From Sitta carolinensis (taxonomy: Eukaryota > Chordata > Aves > Passeriformes > Sittidae), in contig CM063288.1 of assembly GCA_032173965.1 (NCBI GenBank), positions 16,534,501 through 16,598,500 on the forward strand: a stretch of 64,000 nt of DNA, written 5' to 3'. Position 1 is the stretch's first letter, and each line of letters opens with the position of its first letter. Below the pieces are notes generated by a model, which searched no databases, was not told where the DNA came from, and saw only the letters and a list, made by a program, of their open reading frames with translations. This document shows positions 14,531-27,196 of this stretch, in pieces. Both the position numbers and the translations under genes were made by a program.

Positions 14531-14971
14531 GTTAAATACTTCAAAGGACTGTTCTTACCTGCAAAAAACAGTTCCTTTTAACAGTAGTTTTTGTTGCCTC
14601 TACAAAAACAAGGAGAGGGAAAATACATTTTTCTTTCCCTGATTTAAATCAGATGCAAAGCTCAGTTGTCAAAAGAATGTAAAACCAACATTATTTGTGC
14701 CCTACAGTAAACAGTGTCTTGAGTGAAATCTTGTGTTGGAAAGAATATGCATATACAGCTTGGTTTAGGAGTGCCATTGGAACAGTGTCATTGTTACAAA
14801 GTTTGGATCTTTGCGTGCATTTATGGTTAAAAGAAACTTTCTGCCAAAGCAAGTAGTAACCAAAAATAACCAACATTAGTTATTTGAGTGGGTCAAAAAC
14901 CTTGACAATGCTTGTTTAAAATATTTAATGGCTTTTCATCCCTTTAGAGGTAGAATAGTGTCCTTTGGAGA

Positions 14972-15111
14972 CCGGTGTGTGCATACCAGGAGGAGACTGC
15001 TGGCTCTGAGGACTGGTGTCGGTGCTCGGCGTGCGGAAGGAGCTGCAGCCCTCCCTCGGTGCCCAGCCCCTGGCTGTGAGCAGCGGTGGCTGGGCCCCCA
15101 CTGCCTTCCGG
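14972..15111. promoter_or_regulatory. Isolated small CpG-rich patch
   Basis: Eight CpG dinucleotides fall within about 140 bases, whereas kilobases on either side are nearly CpG-free. The patch is GC-rich and includes GGTGTCGGTGCTCGGCGTGC and several CCC/GGG blocks. It is shorter than a standard CpG island. It could be a weak promoter or enhancer of an unannotated non-coding transcript, a GC-rich insertion, or a remnant exon. The overlapping frames here (for example 14928-15269, +, 113 codons from an ATG) are open mainly because stop codons are rare in GC-rich sequence; I recognise none of them. Confidence 0.45.
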
Positions 15112-15269
15112 CTAAAGCACCTGTGCATCCACCCCATGGGATCCAGGGCAAGGAGAAAGTGGCAGTGGAGAAAGTTAAAGTGCACCTTGGCCTCCCTGGT
15201 TTATACAGAGCTCTGTGCTGTCAAGCAGAAGAACCTAAGCTCTTTCTAAACTGGCTAGCTGGGAACTAG

Positions 15270-18095
15270 ATAGTCAGCTATCTGCAAGCAGAAAAACACA
15301 GAGCTCCATACAGGCGCCTTGCCCTTCTGAGAAGCACTTTCTTTTGGCTGGACCTCCTACACAGTCAGAATCCATCTGTGGAGCAACTGCTGAGGATTGG
15401 GAAGGGAACTGTGCTCACCATGCTCTGCATGCAGGAAAGGAGCAGTTGAAAAAGTTCTCAATAGAACAAAGCACAGTAAAACAAATCTCAGGCTGAAGCT
15501 CATGTTATCTTGGGATTCATTACTGAAAGTGTAGTTTTGACAGTTAAAAACAGGACTGGAGCCCAAGAACACTGTTTCACTTACCTTTGGGATTTTGGGG
15601 TGGGCTTTTTTTTGAAATGTGTTTTTGTATTGGTTACTTTCCACTGCATATATATTCAGCACACTGCCAAGAACTGACAACAGTTTTCTGTATGCACCAT
15701 GACAGCCTGAATCTGCAGATTCTCTCCTATGATTTATTGAGTAAGTGCCACGTGCTCGCACTAAATAAAGGGTAAAGTGGGCATGGATGGGAAGAAGAGG
15801 CAGCTCAACAATTGAAATCATCTCATTATCCCTTCTGAATTGCAAAAGGGGTTCATAGCAGAGATATGGATAAGGTGGACAAAGACTTTAAAAAAGGAAA
15901 ATACTTGAAATAATAAGCAAAAGAAGAAAGAACTTTGAAATCTAAGAAAAAGAAAAATAGAAAAGGAAATACAAAATGGGTAAGAGGAAAGAGATTTGCA
16001 TTAATAGCAGATAAGACAAAACACAGGAAATTTATTTTTAATGGTGCATAGAAGAAGAAGAATTGAAGAAAAAAAGTTGAAGAAAACAAACAAATGGGAA
16101 GGATCTGAGAACACATTTAGAAATATATTAGTAAATAACATGAAGAAAACCTCTGTAACTTAATAGAACCCAGTAGTGCCTGACGCAGCCTGTCAGTCTA
16201 AGAAAAATACAGATCATTTAAACAAACTGTCTTTTCAGCTAGTAAATTCTCACCTAGGCTAAAGAACCTGATTTTCTCCTACAGTGCAAACAGCATCTGT
16301 GCAGAGTTTTGACTCACTAATATCCCAGCTTACATTCAGACCACCATGAAGTCACATTTTTGAAAAACAAATACAGGTAAGTTCTTGTGAGATGGGAGTG
16401 GGCTAGAAGAGGCAGGTTGGATACCTGGATTTGCCTACAGGTAAAAACATATCTGTAATCAGTTTTCTTTACGTTGAACTGCACTTCTTCAGTACTATGA
16501 GATTATTTCTAAAATCTTTGTAAGTCTTTAAGAAGGGGACCTCTGTACTGAAGTGATGATATTCAGGCGTGATGGGGCAAGGCATGCAAGGAATATTGTG
16601 GTTTTGAGTTTATCAGTGATTGCTCCAGAGGTTGCATAGACAGCTGGCTATGGAAAGTCCATATCAGTGTGAGGATCCACACAGATAACTAAACATGTAT
16701 AGAGCGCCTGCTCTGTGACTCACACAAATTCACTTACCATAATACTGAGCTGTGCAAAACAGGCAACAGGTCTTGATAAGTGCTTGCCTTTGTATTCTAC
16801 AGAAACTCGCCTGCATAAATATTTTATTTAGTTTAAATAGAAATATCTTAAAATGTTTTCTCTACTGTTCTGTTCAAATGGTATTTGGTCCATAAAATGC
16901 TAACTGTAAATTCACATCTGGCTAAGCTCAACATTTGTCTTTGTGTTCTTCATTTTATTTTTTCTTTAAGGGATTTTGAGTGTTAAGGATGATAAAGTGC
17001 TGACATTTATGAGAACATTTCATTATTATAGTTTGTATTTGATGAAAGTATATGATTGAACTTTATAAATAAAATCCCTTCATGCTTCAGCAACTCTAGT
17101 TTATAATGGGAAGTATAACATACTATTTTCTAATTTTTTTATTATTTTGAGTAAAAGAAATTAGATAAAATCCCACCTCAAGATATTCATCATCTGGGTA
17201 GCTAGCAGAGAACGATCAACTACAAATAAGATAGGCTCCTGGTATAATAATCCAAAAGTGAATGCTTTTAAAACACAAGTTGATGTCACATTAGTTATTG
17301 CTTATCAATTGGCAATGATTGCTGCATGTCAGCTTTGTGTAAATAAAGGACATTATTCCTCATGCTTTCTGTTTATGATAACTGTCACGAGAACATTAAG
17401 AGTACAGAATGTATATTTTTGTATTTGGAAATGTACCTTTCAGGGGAAAATGTAAGAAAAAACATGCAAATGTAAAAGTGTAGAAGCATCGCTATGCTGT
17501 TTGCTCCTGCTGCTTGGGGAATTCCAAGAATTAATCCAACAAGATGATAGGATGGGTTTGATACGGTTGTTGTTGATATGCGTAATGATTCTTGAAGAAG
17601 ATGGAATTCTTTAATCTAAAGTTAATAGTGACCTTCCAAGTAGCTGGAAGAGTTCTGATATTTATTGGTGCTTTCATATTTTAAAAATATCTCTCTCAAT
17701 GCAGTCTGTATATTACTTATTATAGTCTGGTTTTCTTACATCTTGAATATGATTCCAAATACTCCTTAGCTGTGGAATTAATTCTTTACAGGGTTTCAAG
17801 CTCTTATGGGATAGGTACACACAATGCAATTCAGCTAGACATCTCTCTCCTTACTGAGAGATAGACACAAAATCCCAAATGTTACTTAGAGTCTTATTTA
17901 GTTAAAATACTGGAGTTTGACATGGTCTTAGTGACTGCCTCTTGAGGAAGACATAAGACTATAACCTCCTGAGCATCTGAACAGAATGTATTAGCTTTGA
18001 GAGAGAAAATACTTTTAAGAGTGGAATTGGATTTGTTCTGCAGCTACCCTGTGTGATGTTGCATTGGCAAATTGTTTTTAATTATGAAGTCATAA
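15270..18095. other. AT-rich non-coding stretch, no supported gene
   Basis: The longest open frame in the window (15357-15845, minus, 162 codons) is mostly here, but its first codon is TTG and its first ATG comes at codon 9. The protein matches no family I know and ends in a low-complexity hydrophobic and polar mix. From about 15880 to 16110 the + strand is purine-rich (long AAG/GAA runs), which also keeps minus-strand frames open and Phe-rich (15853-16116). A candidate regulatory segment at 17250-17460 is listed separately. Confidence 0.6.
17250..17460. promoter_or_regulatory. Candidate conserved non-coding (enhancer-like) segment
   Basis: This segment is dense in short transcription-factor-like words without being repetitive. 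It has a CRE-like TGATGTCA at 17281-17288, homeodomain and SOX-like cores around CAATTGGCAATGA (about 17316-17328), and a full forkhead-type TGTAAATAAA at 17338-17347. This texture is common in vertebrate conserved non-coding elements within gene deserts. The call rests on appearance alone. Confidence 0.22.
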
Positions 18096-18168
18096 ATCTG
18101 TAGATCATGATTATGTCTGTAGATTACATTGATTTATGTCTACAGATAGAATTATAAGTTCTGTAGAT
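18096..18168. repeat. Cluster of direct and inverted 9-mers
   Basis: TCTGTAGAT occurs at 18097-18105, 18116-18124 and 18160-18168. TCTACAGAT at 18139-18147 is the exact reverse complement of ATCTGTAGA at 18096-18104. Four copies within 73 bases, in both orientations, exceed random expectation for a 9-mer. The cluster ends 16 bases before the splice-acceptor-like sequence of the exon candidate. Confidence 0.6.
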
Positions 18169-18184
18169 TTCTTATTCTTTTCAG

Positions 18185-18365
18185 AATATGCACTTTCTGA
18201 GTCTAAAAGGAATTCCTATTACAGTAGAGATCCTACTAGAGTAGTAGATGCCTTTTTAAAAAAGCATCCTTCAGTCTCACTCCCACCAATGATAGTTCTA
18301 TATTTGCATGATACAGAGTTTATTGAGAAATATACTCCACAGTTCCTAGAATCAGGCAAAGGCAG
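18185..18365 (+). other. Weak candidate internal exon, 181 nt
   Basis: An acceptor-like pyrimidine run ending TTCTTTTCAG finishes at 18184, and GGCAG/GTATAG provides a donor at 18366. The 181 bases between are open in one frame, which continues from an upstream ATG at 18136 to a stop at 18429. The translated stretch begins Y-A-L-S-E-S-K-R and contains DPTRVVDAFLKKHPSVSLPP. I recognise no domain. The exon would start after one base of a codon and end after two, so skipping it would shift the frame. About ten frames of this length are expected by chance in the window, so this may be coincidence or part of a non-coding transcript. Confidence 0.15.
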
Positions 18366-20373
18366 GTATAGTTTATTTTGCAAATGGCCACATAAGGCTT
18401 CCAGTCATGTTTTCAGGCAACACTCCTAGTAACTACTAAAGAATAAGTTAGTGGTATAAGAAAGTAAAACAGCACTTGTCATTCCTTGTCTTCTAGATTG
18501 TAATTTTCACCATTTGCTGTGCTTCAAGTAAGTGATTTTCTGCACTTGTTACTCTCTACAGTTCAGTGGAAGAAGTTTTGAGTGGGGAAAGCAGCTTTTT
18601 AACAAATACTTTCTTCAATGTAGAGAAAGAATGGTGACTTCTGAGACAGAGCAGCTTGCAGTAAGTAATCTCCATTATATGTTGTAATAGGGGGAAATGG
18701 CCCTGAGGTGGTTATGTGTGAATCCTGACAGTCTGGGAACATTATCTCACTGCAAGGTGAGAATTGCAAGTGCAGGAATCAGATCTTGCATAACATTGCT
18801 TGTGACTTCCACAAAGATGAGTTACACAGCCAGTGGAGGTGGCAACGTGACAAATCCTTTACTTCAATTTAGCTTTACCACAGAATTCAGTAAATTAAGG
18901 TAGGATATGAAAAATAAAAAGATACCACTAATGTAAATGTCAGTAATAGGATGATTTCCTTCCAGATATGTCCACAGAGACAGAGAGATACAGGTACTCC
19001 TATATGTAGATGATTCATCCTGGAATAACTGCCCAGATAAATACAGGCAATCTGCTGACACAATCTTTTTAGAGTGATGCCATTGCAAGAATCATCTTCT
19101 TTCAGGTTGAAAAGGCTTCATTACACATCTTGATTTGTGATGAAGGATGAGCCTATGAGACTGGTGTCAGAGACCAGGGCCTCTGCGGATTGCCAGAGAG
19201 ATAAAGAGATATTAAAGACCTATGGGATGTTTCTAGAGAACAGAAAGCAGGGATTGTTCTAGCTAAGCTGCTAAGTTTTGTTTTAGGCCCAGTAGGGACA
19301 GCACAGCCTGAAGACCTTGTACCCCAACTTACAGCAGTATAACTACACTGACACAAATAGAATTGCAGATCAGAATTTTGCCTAAAAAGCCATTAAAAAT
19401 ATGAATCCTAGGAGCCATGCCAATGGACCGGTCTGTGAGATAAAATATTTTATATTTTAGACTTATATTGAAAGTCTTCTACTATTTGAATTTTGCACAG
19501 CTTGAGAAATTAACAAAACAACAGTCCTAGGCTGTATCTCTGCTCAATTTTAATTAAAAATCTATAAATTTTTAGTATAAATATATATAATGCATGTTAA
19601 TTACAAAACATGTAATAGCAAAAACTAATGTGTTAGTAGCTTTCCCAAAAAAGTGTGTTTTCCTGAAACAGAACTTTTTCCAGAGCTCTTGTACATATAT
19701 ATATATAATAAATATGATTCCACTGCTTAATCACTAATTTGCAAGTCTCATTTTGTACTGGTTTGGAATTCAGTATTTTCCAACAGTTATGATCAATGCT
19801 GAACACAGAATCCAATGGAATAAAATTATTATTCAAAAAACCTTAAAAAGCAGGAGAAGCCCTTTGCCATTTACATCAAATGATGGCAATTGACCCATTA
19901 GATAAAAGCAAGAAGATGAAAAAACAGTGATTGATTCAGTGCATCTTTCAAACTATGCGATGGTGAGTTCGTTAATGAGAGTGGGGAGAGAAAGAATTTT
20001 CATACTAACCATTACAGAGTTTTTAATTTTGAGAAAGTCTTAGAACGTAGCAATTTTGCAACAGTCAGATTTTATTTAATGGTGGCTCTGGCAAAAACTC
20101 CTCTTGAACATACACTTCTTTTCATCATAAAGTTTCAATATATTGTTTCATTTGCCTATACGTAACCAAAGGATAAAACAAGACATGGGTTCAGATAACA
20201 GGGAGAATAAGTGTGAATGCTTTGGTTTCAAGGTGTTCAAATCAAGATACCTCAGAAGAAAACTTCAGTCCCTGAGTACCTTGTGCTCTTGTTCCCTTTG
20301 GATTTCTCAAGAATTTATATTTCTTCATTTTATCAGCTTTAGTAAAAAATGTGATTCATACCTTCCCAATCCA
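18366..20373. other. AT-rich non-coding stretch, no gene seen
   Basis: I see no gene here. A short TA microsatellite lies at about 19691-19711. Minus-strand frames at 18864-19088 and 19153-19356 are short and unrecognised. No interspersed repeat was identified. Confidence 0.6.
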
Positions 20374-20393
20374 GTAGATAGATGATAGATAGG

Positions 20394-20428
<35 letters not shown>

Positions 20429-20429
20429 C

Positions 20430-20495
<66 letters not shown>
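20374..20495. repeat. Compound microsatellite (ACAG)n-(GATA)n
   Basis: The tract starts with imperfect TAGA units (20374-20393), continues with about eight perfect ACAG units (20394-20427) and finishes with roughly sixteen uninterrupted GATA units (about 20431-20494). ACAG and GATA differ by single changes, and ACAG-GATA compound arrays are a known class in vertebrate DNA. The long perfect GATA part predicts high length polymorphism. GATA arrays offer many GATA-factor cores, but no function follows from that alone. Confidence 0.97.
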
Positions 20496-23400
20496 TGTTT
20501 ATGCTCCTTGTACATCCAACCATAGTTAAAATTTTATTTATCAGATATAAGTAGAAGTAACTCCTCTTTTGGTTGCTACAGTATGCAATTTATTTGAGAA
20601 ATTCTGTTCATCTTTGGAATTACTCTTTTTGCTCATATGTCATTCAGTCAAGGCATATTTAACATTTTTACTATAAATAGTCCTGTGGGGATGAGGATGT
20701 ATCTTCTAAATTAGTAGAATTTAAAGCACTCATGAAGTTACAAAAACACATCTCCAGTTTATTTTTTCAACATGCTTTATGAATCAGAGTGATTTTTTTC
20801 TGTACCATAGTGGGAAAAATAGCAGAGAAAAAAGAATCAAAGTTATAGTCAGATTAATGAAGTGACACTATGTAACTTTTTACCTATGACTAAAGGTAGG
20901 TCAAATTTACTTGTTGTTTATTTAGCCAGTTTCATTTGTCAGGTCACAGTAAAATGATACCAGAATCTTTACAACTGGTGTCCAAAGCATTTCCCACTAT
21001 CCAGCAAAAGGAGAGTTATTTGACCAATCTTTCATCTAAACAGACCTACAGCACTTTGTTTACATTACCAACCACAGGGACTCTAACAGCAGCCTTTGAC
21101 AAAGACATGTTGCTATGTAGGTTCAATGCATTTGGTTTCCTTATCAAAATTAACTCTTTTTATAGATGCAAGGACTCTATGTGCAGATTAAAAAGAATTT
21201 GTGCTTTGGAATAATTTGGGCCGAGTTTCAACTTTTCTTAAAACAGTTCTAATCTTGTGGGAATTTCCTCTAACATGTAAATAGCCTTTGAAAATGGTTA
21301 GCATTCTTTAGCAAAGAGATAAAAATAAAATAGCTTGGGCCAGGTTTTCAAAACGTGTACATTTTTGTATGTCCTCTCTGTTTAAGAACTTCAAATACAT
21401 GATTTTGACAACTCATCAGAAAAACAAGGAGAGGTATGGATGCTTGTTTCATGTTTTCAGAATTAGCACCTCAGAAAGTTACATATCCTATTATCTTTAA
21501 GGATAAAACCTTGAGAAGTATGATACTTGATATCTGAAGTTTTTACTTGCTATTTGTAGGAACACAACAGTATAGCACAATACCACCATTGATAATTGTC
21601 TCAGATATATTATTTAAACCCAACCAAACCAGAAAATTTGCTGCATTCTACTAAAACTTAAACTGCTTTGATGTCATAAACTCAGTACTTTCCTCAACAT
21701 GATTTTTCAGACTGCAGTGATGGTGACTTTTACATCTAATAGATGAGAAGCCTGGATTGTTTATTTGCACTTAATTCAGCAAACAAAGTAGTCATTACTT
21801 CATCCAAGACAATAAATATCTGATTTTACTAACTGGAAATATAAGTCAGATTTAAAGAAATCTTTCATATTAAAAAAAATATGGAGTGAAACATTTGTGT
21901 TTATGCTCAAAACATTGAATAATAGTAGAAACCATCACCAAGTTGAATTGTGGACTGGAGCTCATATGAGATCTTTCTAAAACCATTTCTAAGTGATTAC
22001 AGTATGTGGAAGATAGGGAACAACAGTATTCTTGGAAAAATACATATTCATAGACATATTTTGATGCTAAACTCTTTTCAAATCTGATTGAAATGAGAAA
22101 ATATCTACAACTAATGAATTAATTCCTGTTAATGAGTCTACAAGGTCTGCATTAAAACTGCAAGTCAAAATAAATGCAACATCTTTCTCAGTAAAGGACT
22201 TTCATGATCATTCATGATCTAGGAAGTAAAGTAAATACCTAGATTAAGGCAGGAATACTGTAGGCTATGCATCATGCACCTCTGTAAAATGCAGTTAGGG
22301 ATGTTGCTCGAACATTTTATCCAACTATGCTACTATTTTTTGAATTTCAACAATAAGCAAAGTCTGAAGCAGGAATGACAGGTGTCCATCAGTCTACAAC
22401 AAAGCTCTTGAAGAACCGAAGTCACTTATATTAGCTAATTATCTAAGCTTTCTCAGATGTTAGGTTCAATGGTAATAAACCGATGTAGCTCTGAAGAAAC
22501 CAGGAGAGCAATGCCGATTTTTTGCCGGTAGAACTCAAACTCCACTGTGGGGGTTTGAATGGGAAGAATGAATTTTTGTAATATATAGTCAAATCAGACT
22601 TGCGAAATTAATTTTTCTAGATCTGTTTCCATAATTTCTGGTTTCTTTTGGGATGTGTTCTTCAACTATGAAAATTAATTTTAGAGTCAATGTTGGCACA
22701 AATAGCTGATAAATCTATTTTAAAAGTTTTACTTGATAAAATAGTTTTAGTAAACTCAACATTAAGGGAGCACATAAAAAATAGTGGTTTGAGAGGCTTC
22801 GTGATCCTTTCCCTGATAAAATCAACTTTGTTTTAATGAGTAAGAGTTGAGAGAGTATTAATGGGACCTAAGAATGTTTTGGAAGTAACAGTAAGCAGTA
22901 ATTCACACAGGCATTTCCCTGTGTGCCATTTGAGGGTGGATCAGCTCACACTGCAAGCTAGGAAGCCACAGCCACCCCAGGTACTCAGCTCCCTCTATCT
23001 ACACTGTCATGACTGTGCCAGATATGTTGCTCTGGGCAGAGGCCCAAAGCCTGTAGTTCCCTCTCTGTGATCATGTGTTCCTACTACCAGGTTGGAAAAA
23101 GATGCATGTAAATGCTGAACATGTTGCCTACGGTAGTTGAGTTGGAATAAACGGAGATCACTGTACAGGAGAACATGAGGTGAAACACATATCCACTAAA
23201 GAGGAAAAAAAAAGGCATAATTCAGAAGGAAAATAACTACTCTACAACAGAAATATATAAAAAACCTCCATATGCATTTTAATTTTTGGGAAAGCTTGAG
23301 CAGGGGTGATTTTAAGTTTTGGCAGAATGCATCCTACTTGACGAAATCTCCAGAGAGCAAAGAAGAATTTTCATGACCTCCCACTCAACAAGAGGCCCCA

Positions 23401-24013
23401 CAGCCGCAGAAATCTATAGTTTGCATTGCAATGGAACATTGCACAATGCACTGCATGGTGCAAAAAATCATCCTTCTGGAGAGAGGAAAACATTTCATAA
23501 TGATCTGTCTGCCACATTTGGTTAACCCTTCTGCTCTGAAGAATGAAATGTAGGAACCTGATATTCTAAATTTAGAAAAAAAATATTTTAAAGTTCTTTT
23601 AAAGAGAAGTTGTATTTTATTTCTAGGTTTATGTGCTCATAACCACATTTTGAAAATCCCTCAGTCATTGCTGTTGAAAATCCAACTAATAAATAAGAAG
23701 CATATCAAAAATAGGGAGGAATTTAACTTATAAATCATAATGCTTTGGGCTTTAACCTTCAAGAAAAATTATATCCACCACAAGAAGACATTTACTTAGT
23801 TATTGACTCTTCTGTGTTTTCAAATCATGGTTCAAACCTTTTAAAATCCCTTGGAAAAATGAACCCAAGAATAGATCAAACTTAAAGTAAAAAAAAAGTG
23901 GGTGCAACTGTGGATCTGACTGAAACAAGCTTGCATGCTTCAGAACTGTTTTTCTGTGTCTATATTCTACCTGTGAAGGACAGAGGAATAATTGTGTCTC
24001 TGACAAGCTCATC

Positions 24014-24064
24014 TTTTTTTTTTTTTTTTTAATCTTAACATTATTACTTTTTTTTAAAAAAAAA
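24014..24064. repeat. Paired homopolymer tracts
   Basis: A run of 17 T (24014-24030) is followed after 17 bases by a nine-T run that passes straight into a nine-A run (about 24048-24064). The second part is self-complementary and could form a small AT hairpin. It is probably slippage-prone and has no known function. Confidence 0.85.
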
Positions 24065-27000
24065 CTTCTGTGGATATATATGTACCAAAATATTAAGAAA
24101 CTTCTGTGTCAATGCATATACTGATTTTCACTGAAAAGCATTTACTTCTTTGTTTCAGTCTCTATAAATCAATGGGTGGTCTACTAGGCTGTGTCTTATT
24201 CCTTTTTCTCTCTTCTGACAAAAGGGTTCTAAGATTTATTATAAGATTCTACACCTAACTTTGGACAATAAACAGTGCACTCATATGTTGGTTATAGTTG
24301 GTACACAGCAGACTACATAATTTTTGTCAGCTTAGTAGAGAGAGGTAAAACACCTGTATTTAGTGGTCGTTTACTTATTTTTACATATTTTTAGTTCTCT
24401 TCTGTATTTATCTGAAGTATCTTCAAATGCAACTGTAAGTTTATACAAGCTATATGGAAGTATAGAGCTATCTAAAAATATTTACTTTATAAACAGAGAT
24501 ACTGAAGCAGGTAGGGTGAAATTTTTCAATGTGATGCTACTTAATTTCAAATTTAGATCCCAGGGACCTTGTTCTTCATAGGTTCACACAAGGAAAGCTT
24601 TCATTAACTTGCAGAGCCTTTATGTTCAATACATTTAAGCATCTGTCCTCCTAGCTGCTGCTGGAAACCAAGGCATTCAAAATTAAGTACCAGTCATAAT
24701 CCAGCATTTCTTTGTCAAACATGAGCTGTAGGTCTCTGCACATTGACTTATAAGCTACATATATTACCATCAACTATGCCAACCAACACCACCTGATCGG
24801 TTCCTTTCTAAATCCTCCAGCTGACCCTCTGCCACTTCCAATTTCTTCATAAACCTGATGCAAACTTGGGTTCAGTTTAGAGCAAGATCTTTTTCCTAAT
24901 GGTAGTATTAATCCTCTCTTTGAATACAAGAAGATTCTTACTGGTTTTTTCCTTTCTAGAAAAAGATAACTTTGAAGCAGAAGGCCAGCATCCTAACTCA
25001 GGTCTCCCTCTCTTGCCTCTTTCTCACACGGAAAAGTAAGCAGCTTTTGCCTTTTTGCCTGCATCCGTTGCTGACTGCCAGAGCAGTTCCTGGAGGCCAG
25101 GGGCATCTGAGCACACTGACTTGGAACTGGGTTGTTTTCGGCCAGCATGGAGAGGAGTAAGCCACAAAAGCTTTAAAGTTCTCGCTTCCTTTTCCATTTT
25201 CAAGTTCTTTGCCAAGGGCAGTGCATTTAGTCTGGGGAATCTAGCCACAGGAATCTGAAATCTATTTAAAGATGTACATTCCTGAAAGGATAATGATCCA
25301 AATCTGATTTTAACTCAAGCACAACTTGAAGTTTGACATAACCAGAGTCCAAAACCGTAGAATTTTAGATTCCATAAACAAACCAAGCATTACTACCTGC
25401 TCTGATGGGGTGAAGAAAGTGCTTTGTTTGAGCGTGTAAATGTATTAATTCTGCTGCTTTTAATTCAAAAAGAGTTTGCAGGTATTTGCTGTTCCTGGAA
25501 TTAATCTTCTTTGGGTTTGTTTAGAGACCAAACTGGGGACTTTAGGAAGAAGACCTCACATCTGCAGCCTTCCTTTCTAGTCTCTGGGGTATTTCTTTTT
25601 CCTTCTTTTCAAGTGGGGAAACATCAGGAAAGTTTATTTCACTAAGAAGAAGCTATCTCCACTCAAAAGCTTGGGCTGATAACACTAAAACACCAAACTT
25701 GTACTTAAAGTGTTCAAGTGTGCTCAGTTTTGTTTCTAGCCAAACAGTTGTAAAGTTATCCGAGTTACTTTGATAACTAATTTTTATCATATGATTATAT
25801 AAATAAAATTTTAAACCCCACGAAGTTTACAACTTTTCTGCAGCTAAATTATTTGAAGACTATGATAGGACAAACTCTTAGAGACTAGAATTATGTGTAT
25901 AATAAGTCTCAATGGGATTTATCCTGACAAATACAGGACTAGGTTTTTTTAGGTTTATTAGCCCAGTTTATGTTGCTTAACAATTTGAAGTATGCAAAAT
26001 ACCAATCATTCTTCATATATGTCTTTCCAGATTTAAAGATAATTATATTGTTAAATTAACTTATCTTTTTGGTTTCAATCATCTCTAGAATCCTATTTTT
26101 CCCCTCCAATCATTTCCATTTCAATGAAAACAAATACTAAATCAGAAAATTCATTTTAGTTTACAAATAAATGTAACGTCACTTCCTTGTCAGAACCAAT
26201 ACCAAAATAACTGTGTGTGGATTGCTTCATTTCAGCACTTCACTTGGAAAAAAATAATAAATCTGCAGTAAATCTGTTCTCAAAAATTAAGTCACATGGT
26301 CTTTCCCAAGTGTATGTCATCAATTTTCAGAGACACAGGCTTTTTGGTTAGATGTCAAGATTGGTGGAGTTCTAACATACTGGATAATGTAACAGAACAA
26401 GGAGCAGTAAAACACTAATGACTGGCAGTAGCATTAGCACAGATTTTTACATAGAAAGGGGACATAAAGCTGACAAGCTGTAACTGACAAACTAGAACCA
26501 ATAGTTTGTGGGATTTTAGGTAATTATGGAGATTTTTATGAGTCCAGATATATTTCCAGTGCAAGATGTCTGGGAAAGCTTCTTGAAATTTACATCATCA
26601 GGGTTTTTTGATGGGCCAGCTGGCTACCGATTTCTTTCTCTTATGAGGGTAACCCCATAAGGTAACCACACTTAGATGAAAAACTTCCTGTGAGGTTATT
26701 TAAGGGAAAAGGTTACAAAATTGCAAATGGCCATGGCTTGTTTATCTTTCATTTTCATCTCCTTAGTTTCTCCAATCAGTCTTTGTCTTCACATTAAAAT
26801 GACCTCACTAGGTCACTGCATAAATTTGTCTGTACTGGATTAGAAAAATCTTTCAGAGCAGTTGGCTTCAGCAGTTATTATCTTTAAAGTCTCAACTCCA
26901 CTCTCAGCAGCCCCACCTACCTAAGGTGACTATGCACAAGGATAAAGGAAGAGCGCTGCAGAAACTGGACCTACCCCATTGTTGTCCTGCATCCTATTTT

Positions 27001-27173
27001 TCCCCTGTCTAGAAAGCACATCGTTCTTTTTCCACTGTTTCAGAGACAAAAAGAAATTCTGGGCTATAATGGTGCAACCAACTTAATATACAAAGTGATT
27101 TCTTCAAAGGCTACAGTAGATCAAGCAGAAGAGAAATGTTGCTTTGGCATACAACAACTTTATTGAACAAATT

Positions 27174-27196
27174 AAAAAAAAAAAAAACAAAAAAAA
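27174..27196. repeat. A-rich tract
   Basis: Fourteen A, one C and eight A. The preceding bases contain a TTTATTGAACAAATT string, so this could be an old retroposon tail, but I could not identify a retroposon body upstream. Confidence 0.85.

Larger units (their letters stand above)
5083..14927. other. AT-rich non-coding stretch, no gene seen
   Basis: No supportable gene was found. Local items are a small hairpin (8225-8257), an AC-rich run (about 7915-7950), a TA run (about 9596-9612), a TA-rich patch (about 14455-14483) and a T20 run (14511-14530). The 11746-12147 minus-strand frame (133 codons, ATG start) is the longest here. It encodes nothing I recognise and has no flanking splice or promoter pattern that I can support. 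At 5405-5470 there is a short GC-richer segment with a partial CTCF-like core (AGAGGGGGCAC) and an E-box CACCTG. Confidence 0.6.

Noticed and set aside
14928..15269. 113-codon Arg/Ala-rich frame over the CpG patch as a protein
   Set aside because: Several frames on both strands are open here at once, which is what GC-rich, stop-poor sequence gives. No domain is recognisable.
15357..15845. Longest open frame in the window (162 codons, minus strand) as a gene
   Set aside because: The first codon is TTG (ATG only at codon 9), the protein resembles no family I know, there is no promoter, Kozak or splice context that supports it, and local composition lowers stop frequency.
20374..20495. CRISPR-like array
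   Set aside because: The units are four bases long and contiguous with no spacers. It is a simple microsatellite.
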